Positions 8,838-18,535 of a stretch of 64,000 bases of DNA are shown here, in pieces. Below the pieces are notes generated by a model that was given only the letters and a program-made list of their open reading frames with translations, made no database searches and was not told the DNA's origin. The stretch is from Saccharomycopsis malanga (taxonomy: Eukaryota > Ascomycota > Saccharomycetes > Ascoideales > Saccharomycopsidaceae). Location of the stretch: contig CP025323.1 in assembly GCA_004014935.1 (NCBI GenBank), forward strand, positions 310,001 to 374,000, given 5' to 3'. The position numbers were made by a program, and so were the translations under genes. Position 1 is the stretch's first letter, and every line of letters starts with the position of its first letter.

Positions 8838-9555
8838 TAGGGGCAGACCTCAGCTTGTTATCTTGGTCCCGATGATACTACTTGTGTTGAGTATCTAGTG
8901 ACCTTTTCCAAGTAGGAGAGCAAAGCTTCGGCTACCGTTTTGTCATTAATCAAGTTCAGAACCATGTCTGACCTTATGTTATGTTCTTCTTGCTCATTTG
9001 TCCATTTTCTGCATCTAAGTAGATGATCATGCTTTGGGTCTTGATCACCACAGTCCTGGCACTCTAATGTGTCAGAACCCACCATTTCCTTAAACCTTCG
9101 CAGCACCATGCTTACTCCACTGACAATTTGAGTCACGGAGCTTAATACGGGTTTTGAAGATTTAAGGAAAGTCCAGAGAGGAATTTCTTAATGAGAGTCA
9201 ATACTTGCGGATCAGGGTTGTACAGCCTGTATTCTTCGGGATACTCGCTTTTGGATTGATTTACTTTTTCTTGCCATTGTTGAATCATGTTCTCATGGAT
9301 AACTCGTCTTGAACATGATATCCTTTGATGGTGTCTTATTGGCTCGTTTTGTTCTTCTTCGCTTCTTTTTTCTTTAATCAATCTGTCAGCGTGCTGTTCC
9401 AACTTTTGTTGCATCCTTTTGACCGTAACTGGTACGGCGCCTGGGACTCCCCAAGTTTGAAAAAGCTCTTTGACATTTAGTCGTGACTCTATTGGCATCC
9501 TTGCGGCATTCTCCAAACATTTGCGTACCGGATTATCGTCATGTGTATTAAGCAC
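8838..9555 (-). mobile_element. Non-LTR retrotransposon (LINE) ORF2 3'-end remnant
   Basis: Two abutting minus-strand frames, 9142-9555 and 8858-9148, are out of phase by a frameshift near 9142. The downstream frame holds a C-terminal zinc-knuckle pattern CQDCGDQDPKHDHLLRC, preceded by a helix (VLRRFKEMVGSDTLE). This Cys-Cys-His-Cys arrangement is typical of the end of LINE ORF2 proteins after the reverse transcriptase. The upstream frame (about 137 codons, charged, coiled-coil-like EKRSEEEQNE) would be the linker. Reverse transcriptase motifs and endonuclease are missing, so this is a 5'-truncated relic. No ATG begins the downstream frame. LINEs are known in yeasts (for example Zorro in Candida); the exact clade cannot be set. 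Confidence 0.5.
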
Positions 9556-9669
9556 AAGTCGTAATGGATGGAATAAAAAAAGAATGAATATTAAAAGGTA
9601 GAGAGAAATAAAATGATGAGGTCTTTAGTGAGAATAAGAAAGGTAAAGAAATTAAGATTAATATATATT

Positions 9670-9816
9670 TTAATTAACACCTTGAGCTGCTTGAGCTACT
9701 TCATCGCAAGCTCTATATACTTTACTAACCTGAAACCCAACCAATATTACAAAAACTCCAAAAATACAAGCACTAGTTCTTAAAGCCGGTATAACATTTT
9801 TTAATAGCCAGCTCAT
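9670..9816 (-). CDS. Candidate 48-aa single-span membrane protein
   Basis: A small open frame with an ATG at 9816 and stop at 9670-9672. Residues 1-12 (MSWLLKNVIPAL) are amphipathic, residues about 14-30 (SACIFGVFVILVGFQV) form a clear membrane span, and the tail (VYRACDEVAQAAQGVN) is soluble and helical. The organisation looks like a small organelle membrane protein rather than a random frame. It lies between the LINE remnant and ISA2, on the same strand as both. I do not recognise a family. It could still be chance in AT-rich DNA. Confidence 0.4.
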   Translation of the reverse strand: MSWLLKNVIPALRTSACIFGVFVILVGFQVSKVYRACDEVAQAAQGVN

Positions 9817-9862
9817 ATATACATGACTTACATACTATTCCTAAAAAACAAAAATTCACATC

Positions 9863-10756
9863 TTACAACTTGGAAAAGTCGACATCGAAACTGCTGCCAC
9901 ATCCGCACGCGCTCTTTGTATATGGGCTGTCTATCACTTTGAAAGAAGAACCAATCAACTCTTTGACGTAATCGATCTTCGATTCTCTCAATATCTGTAA
10001 ACTTGCCTTGTCCAACACCACTTTAGCATTGTCTCTTACGAATATTGACACTTCATCATCAAGCAAATCTGCCTGTGGGTCTAAATCCTCTAACTGTACG
10101 CCTTGATTCAAATCTTTCTTTAATATTTTATCTTTATGCAAATCTATCAACCGTAAATTATATTGAAATCCATGACACCCGCCTGACTCAACCAAAACCT
10201 GCAACGCCAAGTTAAGATTGTTGTCATTAGTCATGAGAAGATTCAATTGTTTGCTAGCCTTTTGTGAGATTGCTACCTTCAAAGGCATCTCATTTTTTGC
10301 ATTCGATTCTTCATCTTCGTCCACTTCAGGGTATTGCTCATTAAATGTTCTTGTCTCAGCAAAAGCTGTTTCATTATCTTCTACCAAACTGTTCTTCTGC
10401 TTCTTCTTTGACATTTCAACCGCCGATGATGCCGATGTTGTAGAGGGCGACGCATCTACACTTTCGCGAAGTGAGGTCTGTGTATGAAATGTTCTTCTAT
10501 TCATCCTCTGAACTTTGAATATCATCTTTTGCCTCTCCATTCCAAGAACTAAACTATTGCTTTGATTCATGCTTGATGGTCCGCCAATCAAATTCCGGTA
10601 ACCCAACCGGCCCACCATAGAACGCACCTGCTTTGTTAGCATTCCTTCCACTCTTCCGCTCATTTCAGTAAGTTTTGTATTGCATATCAACTGACCTGAA
10701 ATATCATCCTTTGTAATTACTAATGACTGGCTTATAGTTAAAGGATATTTCCTCAT
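9863..10756 (-). CDS. ISA2: Mitochondrial Fe-S assembly protein, A-type (Isa2)
   Basis: A member of the A-type iron-sulfur carrier family (HesB/IscA), acting in the mitochondrial matrix to build [4Fe-4S] clusters. The conserved domain fills the last 140 residues. The cysteine ligands appear in ESGGCHGFQYNLRL and in the terminal SACGCGSSFDVDF, typical of Isa2. The frame from the ATG at 10756 gives 297 residues, longer than the roughly 185 of S. cerevisiae Isa2. The extra N terminus is low-complexity and acidic. A presequence-like segment (KMIFKVQRMNRRTFHTQTSL) begins near residue 75, so translation may start at a later ATG. The insert between the two ligand motifs (LNQGVQLEDLDPQADLLDDE) is also long. 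Confidence 0.9.
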   Translation of the reverse strand: MRKYPLTISQSLVITKDDISGQLICNTKLTEMSGRVEGMLTKQVRSMVGRLGYRNLIGGPSSMNQSNSLVLGMERQKMIFKVQRMNRRTFHTQTSLRESVDASPSTTSASSAVEMSKKKQKNSLVEDNETAFAETRTFNEQYPEVDEDEESNAKNEMPLKVAISQKASKQLNLLMTNDNNLNLALQVLVESGGCHGFQYNLRLIDLHKDKILKKDLNQGVQLEDLDPQADLLDDEVSIFVRDNAKVVLDKASLQILRESKIDYVKELIGSSFKVIDSPYTKSACGCGSSFDVDFSKL

Positions 10757-11127
10757 CACAGGTCACATGATACATTAATATAGTATTTTCGCGGAATGAT
10801 ATTACCTAATCAGGTCTAAATGCACTCCGAAACGCACATGAAGTGAATGGAGATAACGACGACCTGTGTATAATGATAGGAATAGATATTGGGTAACTGT
10901 TATAGAGAAGGGTGTTTGAGGGCTTAAGAGTTTGACTGTACAACTGCTAGATACACATAATTATAGATAGCGGAGCAAAGAGTATAAGACCAACAGAGAA
11001 TTTTGGGGGGTATTATCTATTGAAAGACATTCATTAGATACGTCATATATTGCAACCGAATTACATCGATTGGGTGTTAAAATTGAAATCTTGAGTGTCA
11101 GCTAGCAAGGATTAGCTATACTGTATA
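10757..11127. promoter_or_regulatory. Shared divergent promoter region ISA2/FUN26
   Basis: A 371-nt region between two divergent starts. It carries short AT-rich blocks. I saw no factor site I would defend. Confidence 0.4.
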
Positions 11128-12669
11128 ATGGCATCAGATGTGGAGGCAGCAAACCCTCCTGAGATTCGCAAGCACCATGGCGTCAGTGAGGGTTCTACAA
11201 ACCCTACCAGGGATCGTATAGTGTACCGATGGGCTATATTAGGACACGAGTATCGTCTAAGTCTTCATCAACTTCAATACTTGACATTTGTAACTATTGG
11301 CCTTGCTTTGTTATGGCCTTGGAACTGTTTCTTGTCGGCTTCAGAGTATTATTCTACCCGTTTTATCAAACAAGGCGGGCAGAAATATGCTAAAATATAT
11401 TCTTCAACAATGATGTCCGTCTCTACTATTGCTCAACTTATTTACAACTATTACCTTTCCCAGCGCCAAATTGACGCGGATTATTACAAACGTTTCATTG
11501 CAGGACAAGTAGTAAATTGCATTACTTTCTTGTTGATGGCCGCTAGTTGTGTTTGGTTTCTCAACATCTCCACTGGCATTTTTTTCTTTTTTCTCATGGC
11601 TCTTATATTAGCCAGCTCTCTCAGTTGCTGTAGCTCTCAAAACGGGTCCATGGCTATAGTAAATATTTACGGACCTATCTATGCCCAAGGATTGATGGTT
11701 GGCCAAGCCATTGCTGGTGTTTTGCCATCGATCTCATTGATACTATCAATTATAGTTGTCGGCGAAAAGCCCGCTGTTGAACATGTTGAGAAGAATTACG
11801 GTGTTATGACATACTATTTGACTAGCACTGTTGTTTCTATTTTGGCGCTTCTTTTGTTTTTGGCCTTTGTTTACAAATATGCCTTTGAGGAAATAGAGAA
11901 CGACCCTGCCGTAGACAACCATGGCTCTCACCATCACCATCGTTATATTCAATTGGTCGATGAAAGCGGTGATGTCAACCGTCAACTACTTGAAGAAGAA
12001 CAACAAGAACAACAAGCTGCTGCCGTAGCCGCTCATGAGGGTGAACGTATTGCTGTAGAAGAGGATGCCCAAGGTCATACTCTAGATGAAGATTGTGATG
12101 AACATGTGCCTTTCTTGTATCTATTTGCTAAGTTGCGTCACATAGTCATAACTTTGGTGCTTGTTTTCGTTATTTCGTTAATTTTCCCAGTATTTGCTTC
12201 CAACATTGAGTCTGTAAACAAGCCAGCAGAAAGCTCTCCTGGTCTTCGCTTCAGTGATTCCAACATCTTCATTCCATTTGCCTTTATGATCTGGAACGTG
12301 GGTGATTTGGCGGGAAGAATCGCTTGCGGTTACAAGATTTTTCAAATACATAGCGAACGCTTTATGGTTTTGTATTCTGTTGCAAGAACTGCTTTTTTGC
12401 CTGTCTTATTCCTTTGCAATATCTCAAGTGATGTGACATCCTCTCCTGTTGAAAAGCCATTCATAAATTCTGATATGGTCTACTTGTTCATTCAGTTCTT
12501 GTATGGCTTCACTAACGGTCATTTATGTTCTGCTTGCTTTATGAACGTTGGTCCAAAGTTTACGAAAGACTCCGAGAAAAAAGCTGCTGGTGGATTCACC
12601 ACAGTTTTCTTAAGTATTGGACTCGCTCTCGGTAGTGTGTGTAGCTATCTTTTTGTCGCCGCTATTTAA
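11128..12669 (+). CDS. FUN26: Equilibrative nucleoside transporter, vacuolar type
   Basis: A member of the ENT (SLC29) family; the yeast homologue Fun26 sits in the vacuolar membrane and moves nucleosides. The 513 residues give about 11 membrane segments. The first carries the family's PWNCFLSASEYYSTRF motif after a soluble head of about 60 residues. A long acidic loop (about 265-330) with a run of His (HGSHHHH) and a Gln/Glu-rich patch precedes the last five segments. The family motif WNVGDLAGR is present near residue 390. The ATG at 11128 is preceded by in-frame stops. Transport specificity cannot be read from sequence alone. Confidence 0.92.
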   Translation: MASDVEAANPPEIRKHHGVSEGSTNPTRDRIVYRWAILGHEYRLSLHQLQYLTFVTIGLALLWPWNCFLSASEYYSTRFIKQGGQKYAKIYSSTMMSVSTIAQLIYNYYLSQRQIDADYYKRFIAGQVVNCITFLLMAASCVWFLNISTGIFFFFLMALILASSLSCCSSQNGSMAIVNIYGPIYAQGLMVGQAIAGVLPSISLILSIIVVGEKPAVEHVEKNYGVMTYYLTSTVVSILALLLFLAFVYKYAFEEIENDPAVDNHGSHHHHRYIQLVDESGDVNRQLLEEEQQEQQAAAVAAHEGERIAVEEDAQGHTLDEDCDEHVPFLYLFAKLRHIVITLVLVFVISLIFPVFASNIESVNKPAESSPGLRFSDSNIFIPFAFMIWNVGDLAGRIACGYKIFQIHSERFMVLYSVARTAFLPVLFLCNISSDVTSSPVEKPFINSDMVYLFIQFLYGFTNGHLCSACFMNVGPKFTKDSEKKAAGGFTTVFLSIGLALGSVCSYLFVAAI

Positions 12670-13213
12670 TTTGTATCAGCGTTTTCAGCATTGTTTTGGC
12701 TTTTAGCATTTGTTTTGGCTTTCAATTTTCTCAATGCATTGTTGTTCTGTTTTCGTCAAAAAAATTCTTCTGTAGTTGAATATTTGTAGTATCATAATAG
12801 AATCGTAAGCAGTAGTATATGATCTGAAATTGGTTTATATAAAAGTTATTCAAACTATAACCGCTAAGTATTTTAAATTCCGTGACCTACTTCTTACTAC
12901 AACACTTATTGGCTAAGAAATTTTTCTGGACCTTAAAAGTATTGAAGATGGAATAACCATTTAGTAGTACCATTCCTGTCCGAACAAATAGCACAATAAG
13001 CTTAATGCTTATGGAATTCACTACATTGCTTGAAATTTTTCAGTAACCTTGTCAAACCCAGTCTAGTCCTCTCAACCTACAATCATTAGTTGATAACAAT
13101 TATCTATTCATCATAAAAGAATGGTCTAGCAGTAAATCTATAAAACAAAATGTAAAGGATGTTGTAAAATGAGCAGCCGAGTGCTTAACGAATTGAAAGG
13201 GTTGGAAACTTGT
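12670..13213. other. Convergent 3' intergenic interval
   Basis: Lies between the 3' ends of FUN26 and the wall-protein gene. AT-rich, with T-rich stretches suitable for 3'-end formation. No gene seen. Confidence 0.5.
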
Positions 13214-15697
13214 TTATACCAATATAGAGATAGTTCCCATTGCAAGCAATGAAAAGATTGCCGATATCTGGAAGGCGTCACCAAAAGTATTGCTGAGAGA
13301 AGAAGCACCATTACTGATTTCGACCGAAGCGCTACTAGATTTGCTTTGATGAGCAGAAGCAGTAGAAGCTTGAGCAGCATGTGTCTTGGAACCGGTAGCG
13401 CTTGTGGACAATGTTGACTCACCAGCAGCAACACTAGTATTGATTCCAGCAGTTCCAGAGGAGTGCTTAGAGGTGGATCCATGTGCATCAAGAGTCTTAC
13501 TTTTTGGAGCACTAGTAGTTCCAGAAGTAGCAGAAGAGCCAGCGGTTGTGCCATAAGCTCCTAAAGATTTTGAGCCAGTGGTGCTTGAAGAAGAACCAGA
13601 TCCAGAACCAGAGCCAGAAGGTGCAGGAGCTGGAGCAGAAGTGGCGGTAGCAGAAGTTGAGCCGTAAGCGTTCAAAGAAGATTTAGCAACTATGGTTGAA
13701 GCAGAAGAGCCGCTAATAGTACGAACTGTACCACTCAAAGGACAATAAGTGGTGTAGAGAGTCTTGGTACCAGAGAGTGTGGAAGTGACAATCTTCACAC
13801 CAGTGGCATGGGTAACAGTAGAACAACCATTGTTCTTACAGCTGGTGGTGGTGATGACAGTGGTGCTCATATTGGAGATGGTAACGACGCTGGTGTATGG
13901 AACAAAAGTGGTGCTATTGTGATAACCAGCAGCAGTACCGTTATGAGACACTGTAGAGGAAGGCTTTGCAGTAGTGGAAGCTTTAGAAGTAGCTTTAGGA
14001 GTGGTGGCAGCATGTATCTTCTCTGTTGTGACAGCGGTCAATGGACAGTAGGTGGTATATATTGTTTTAATACCAGAGACTGTTTTAGTAACGAATTGAA
14101 CACCGGTGGTAAGAGTAGTGTTTCCAGACTTGATGACAGTTGTGGAAGCAGCAAAAGAAGTTCTAACAGAGGCACTAGAAGTTTTAGAAGAAGCTGGTTT
14201 AGTGATCTTTTCAGTAGATTTCAAAGGACAGTAAGTGGTATAGATAGTCTTGACACCAGAAACAGTGCTAGTGACAACAGTAACACCGGTCGTAGTGGTG
14301 TGGTTACCGGATTTGATGACAGTGGTGGAAGGAGCAACATGGACCAGAGTGCTAGTGGTTTTCTCTTGAGTCTTGTGCGTAGAGGAGGCCTTTTTACTCT
14401 TACTTAATGGGCAGTAAGTGGTATAAGAAGTAGTCTTGCCAGAAATGGTTTTGGTAACAACCTTAACACCAGTAGTAATAGTAGAGTTGTTGGTCTTGAT
14501 GACAGTAGTAGAGGTGCCAGCATGGGAGCTAGTATGAGAGCTAGTATGGGAAGTAGTCAATGGCACAAGACTGGTTATGGTACTGCTGCCACTGGTGATA
14601 TTAATAACCCCGGTAGTGATTTTAGAGGTTCCAGAAGTGATAACAGTAGTGGAGGTTTTTGAAGCAACAGAAGAGGTGATAGAGCTACTGGCTTTTGTAG
14701 AGCTGGAGCTTGAGCTAGATTTGGAACTGGAACCAGAAGAAGTAGATGTAGAACTGGAAGAGCCGGACTTAGTAGCAGAAGTAGTGGAACTAGAGCCGGA
14801 CTTAGTAGCAGAAGTAGTGGAACTAGAGCCGGACTTAGTTGCGGAAGTAGTGGAACTAGAGCTGGTAACACTTGGGATAGGTTTTGAAGTGGTGTAGACA
14901 TGCAAATTGTATGGATCAGTAGTGGTGTAGCCACTCCAAAGCTCACAAGCACTGTTGGAAAAGTACTTAACCTTTGAGGTGTCCTCTGTTTGACCAAGGA
15001 AACAATAAGCGCCACTGTCTTCTTTAAAGTGAATAGATTGAAGGTTTGCACTAACAGTTTTGTCTGATGCGGAAGCCTGAATACTTTCAATCATAAAGTT
15101 TATCGTGGATGGCATGTTGTATGGGAAATGACCTTTGGTAGCATCTGTTTTGTCAGCAGACTCCTTGGTTAAGGTCTTGATGACTTTACCATCAACAGCC
15201 CAAGTAAGCTTGTCTGAAGTCCAAGTGATGGTGTAATCGTGGAAGTCTTTGGTCAAGTCAACCCCCATGTCTTTAACCTCAGACTCTTGGTAGCTACCAT
15301 AAAACAATGGAATAACCTTCTTTGGGTCACTTCCAGAGACTGCAAGAGCAACCGTAGAACTAACAGACGAAATTTTGAAAGAGGTCAAACTGGAACCCTC
15401 GCCGGCCTTGAAACGAGAAGAAAAGGTACCGTAAAGAACATCAAAAGACGAGGTAATAATTGACTGATGGTTGTTAATGTCCGAAACCTTAAGCTCGGCA
15501 TTGTTGTCCTTAAGTTCTGGTTTGTAGTCACCAGTAAAGCGGAAAAGACTGTCAAAAGGATTAGGGCTCACGCCTTTATAAAAGTTCAAGTAGACATCAT
15601 CCTTTGTGCCAGGCCCAAAAGCAAGGTATTGGTATGAAGACACAAGGGAAGGAATTGTTACCCAGAAGGTCAAAAGGGGTATCAATTGTTTTAACAT
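13214..15697 (-). CDS. GPI-anchored wall protein with GH16-like domain lacking the catalytic motif
   Basis: An 827-residue secreted protein. A signal peptide covers about 1-21. Residues about 45-235 follow the GH16 chitin-glucan transglycosylase (Crh) fold pattern: VLYGTFSSRFKAGEGSSLTSF and, later, DFHDYTITWTSDKLTWAVDG. Between them Crh enzymes carry DEIDWE-like catalytic acids; here the matching stretch reads SSVSSTVALAVSG, so both acids are absent. A Ser/Thr-rich stalk with a threefold 11-residue repeat and four units ending YTTYCPL (flocculin-type) follows. The C terminus has a GPI pattern (SNGASS, then a hydrophobic tail). The role is probably structural or adhesive, as inference; it could bind glucan. 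The start is an ATG directly before the signal peptide. Confidence 0.85.
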   Translation of the reverse strand: MLKQLIPLLTFWVTIPSLVSSYQYLAFGPGTKDDVYLNFYKGVSPNPFDSLFRFTGDYKPELKDNNAELKVSDINNHQSIITSSFDVLYGTFSSRFKAGEGSSLTSFKISSVSSTVALAVSGSDPKKVIPLFYGSYQESEVKDMGVDLTKDFHDYTITWTSDKLTWAVDGKVIKTLTKESADKTDATKGHFPYNMPSTINFMIESIQASASDKTVSANLQSIHFKEDSGAYCFLGQTEDTSKVKYFSNSACELWSGYTTTDPYNLHVYTTSKPIPSVTSSSSTTSATKSGSSSTTSATKSGSSSTTSATKSGSSSSTSTSSGSSSKSSSSSSSTKASSSITSSVASKTSTTVITSGTSKITTGVINITSGSSTITSLVPLTTSHTSSHTSSHAGTSTTVIKTNNSTITTGVKVVTKTISGKTTSYTTYCPLSKSKKASSTHKTQEKTTSTLVHVAPSTTVIKSGNHTTTTGVTVVTSTVSGVKTIYTTYCPLKSTEKITKPASSKTSSASVRTSFAASTTVIKSGNTTLTTGVQFVTKTVSGIKTIYTTYCPLTAVTTEKIHAATTPKATSKASTTAKPSSTVSHNGTAAGYHNSTTFVPYTSVVTISNMSTTVITTTSCKNNGCSTVTHATGVKIVTSTLSGTKTLYTTYCPLSGTVRTISGSSASTIVAKSSLNAYGSTSATATSAPAPAPSGSGSGSGSSSSTTGSKSLGAYGTTAGSSATSGTTSAPKSKTLDAHGSTSKHSSGTAGINTSVAAGESTLSTSATGSKTHAAQASTASAHQSKSSSASVEISNGASSLSNTFGDAFQISAIFSLLAMGTISILV
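14761..14859. repeat. 33-bp tandem repeat, three copies, in the wall-protein gene
   Basis: Three adjacent 33-nt units starting AGCCGGACTTAGT. The first two are identical and the third differs at two positions. In the gene they encode an 11-residue Ser/Thr unit. Such in-frame repeats change in number easily and tune stalk length. Confidence 0.9.
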
Positions 15698-18535
15698 GAT
15701 TGTTGGTTGTTATTCTAATACCTGTTAGGTCTAACGTTGGTCCTGGCTTCTCGAACGTTAATTGTATTATGTTTAACTGTTTTAACAGTAACTCTTCAGC
15801 AGCCAATTCCTATAGCAGTTATAAACGAGTGAATAACCTCTCTATGCCGAACTTAAACTTCAAGACCTTACTGGAAGCAAAGCAGATTCTTGCACAATAT
15901 ATATTCCTCTAAGTCTGACGGTACCGCCTGTAAACAGCGTAACAGCTAGGGACCCAATCGCTAGCCCAGTGCGGTAGCTTCATATTGAGATTCTTTAGCG
16001 TGCATCATTTTCATGTCTAGTGGAAACTGGCACTCTACTGAAACAGTATTTTTGGCACATTACGCGGGATGTTTCATGTTGGCTAGTAGCTGCGAGATGC
16101 GCGCTTCATTTATACGGGGAAAACTTTCTATAGTCCCGATTATTTCAAAGCCATAGTATAAAATCACTTCCCATTTAAAAGGGGGTACCGCCAACAAGTG
16201 TTGAAGTCCTTGATTGGAAACTATAACATTTGTATAACAAACAGAGCTAACGAATATGGATTACTTGAGCGGGAAAAAAAAACGGAAATCCACAGTATAT
16301 CGTGGAATAGGCCTAGGAGATTATTACATTAATAGTTGGTATAAGAGGTTGTTTCAATAAATTTCAACAAACATCAAGGTGCTATCATATACCGTGTAGG
16401 TCTGAAAAGTTTTCAGTAACCATAGTAGAAGCAAAAGTTCGGAGCACCCGCCAGTATTCATGGGTGAGACCCAGTTATTTCATTTTTATCAGCTCCAGGC
16501 CCAATGCGGAAGCCGCCGTCAAGTTTCGTACTATGCAGAGGGATCCTTTCAATATCAAGTGTAGCCGAGACTTTGTTTCGTAAACCGTATGCGAACCTTA
16601 GTGCCAAACACATACTAGTGTTAAAGAGTCTGCAAGTTTTCAATCAGTAAGACAAAATCCATAAAGTCCATTGCTGTACCGTGGGATCCCGTATTGTCAG
16701 TCTGGTAAATTAAGATTCTTGTTGAATCTGTAGTAGTAGTCTTTTTGAGCGTGTTGCAATAGCGCTTATGGTATGTTTAGGAAAGTGACAAGAAGACCCT
16801 TAGTTTTACTTAAGATTTGAATAGTGACGACAATGTAAACGTTTTGTTTGTTATGAAGTAGTGTCATTATGATGTTTTTTGGTCCATTGCTTACAATTTA
16901 TTGTGATAACAATAGTATTGATAATAATAGTATTGTTTGCAATAATGGACAGGTTATATATTGCTGTACGAGAAAAATATATAGTTTTAGCCCTGTCTAA
17001 ATTTGTTTCTACATTTGCTCAAAGCATTGTTTAAATGTAGACAATCTATTTATTAATTTTACTCAGTATACTAACGGACCTGAATGGCCAGGTTTTGATA
17101 TACTTTTGGACAGAATAGTCATAACTTCTTCTACCAAATAAATGCTTAGCATCGAAGATAGTGTTCGCTGGGTTCAAAGCAGCTTAATTCTTAGCAGCAT
17201 CACCGATCAGGCGTTCTTCTGAAGTGAAAGCATTTTAAACCACAAAAAATTCTCTTTTATTCTATTTTTATTCATTATCTGTAAAAATTCTTTGTTTTTG
17301 ATAGATTAATCAAATTAACTTTACTGGCAGTTATGGTATATCCCCTAAACAGCCAGTTATATGCTTAATCTATAACATAATGCCAATAATTCATAGTCCT
17401 TTTAAAAATTTTATGCTGCTCTTTCATAGGGTAGTCAATTCTCTATGGTTTATGTTTATGACAACTAGATAACCTCCGTGACATGTACATACCCACATCC
17501 TATCTAGTACCAAGAAGCTGGCTTTATTTGATACAGTAATCTGCTGTATTAATTCTATAAAAAAATGAAACGTAGTAAATATATATGTAGTCAAAGTGTT
17601 CAATCAGATTAATCAACATAAAGTTTTAGTTCGATATATCATTTAGGGAAGTGGTGAGATTTGTTATGGAAAAGAAAAAAAGTTACTTTCTCTATTTTCA
17701 AGGAGATCCAACTATTGATAAAAATTCTTATATTAGCTCAGTACTTGTAAGCAAGATTGTTATATCAAGAATAACAATAAAAAGCTTATATTTCAAGCCC
17801 AATATATAGCAATAATAATAACAATAATCTTATATATAGGCCATTTTTTAGACAGTTGCACTCACCAGTGTTCACATTCTCAAATTATTACATTATATCA
17901 CAAATTCTGGAAATGGTTTTTTTCTTGTGTAATCAAAATCTAATATTTCTCAAAACTTCCAATTGGCTATTTTCTTACAGCGTTTCGCTTGCTCGATTTT
18001 CTTCTACATTTATAGTCTCTCACTTGAGCTTGACTAGTAAATTCACACTTACTACTGTATACATATTTGTCTGAGTAAGAAGAAACGATTTTCATATTTT
18101 ACTATGACTATAGATACTATAAAATCCTAAGTGCTATCTCTCAGCACAACCTATCGTATCCCTCATTGGACATGGCCCAAATGCCTTATATTATCACCAA
18201 TCAACCTACCGAATACTTAGCTAACAACTATAATGATCAGCCCCGCACTGCATTTTCACATGCAAAAAACACGTCATATCCTGCGGGTAAGACGTGTCAA
18301 TGCTCATCGGATCAAGAATGGAAAACTATGATAGGCACTAATCATTATTACTATTGAAAAATTCACCGCCAAGGCAAGGAAAGTGTTTCAGTAACTTCAT
18401 CAAGTATCCTTTATTTTAGAGCTTCCTTTAATTTGCTTGGTTGTTGGTATTTGTACATAAAAAGCCATTTTCCTGGCGTTTTTCTTACATCGAAAAGTGC
18501 CGGCAGCGGACATTATAACGTTGAAACGACAACTA
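15698..18535. other. 2.8-kb gene-poor interval
   Basis: Holds the upstream region of the wall-protein gene on the left (a TATATATT element near 15897-15904 lies about 200 nt before its start) and that of the F-box gene on the right. Short frames such as 18172-18357 have no family resemblance. A fragment of the SINE-like repeat lies at 17785-17875. The interval is the longest in the window without a gene. Confidence 0.5.
17785..17875 (-). repeat. Fragment of the SINE-like repeat
   Basis: CTTATATTTCAAGCCCA at 17785-17801 equals the inverted tail end seen at 8488-8504. After an AAT-rich stretch, AGACAGTTGCACT (17850-17862) matches the distal part of the inverted copy near 8668-8680. The middle of the element is missing. 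It is a deleted, old copy in minus orientation. Confidence 0.55.

Noticed and set aside
13808-14897. Plus-strand frames opposite the wall-protein gene
   Set aside because: Repetitive antisense of Ser/Thr repeats. Signal peptide, repeats and GPI tail all support the minus strand.
18172-18357. 61-codon plus frame just before the F-box gene
   Set aside because: An ATG frame with no domain or membrane span. It may be an upstream ORF or chance, and I could not support it as a gene.
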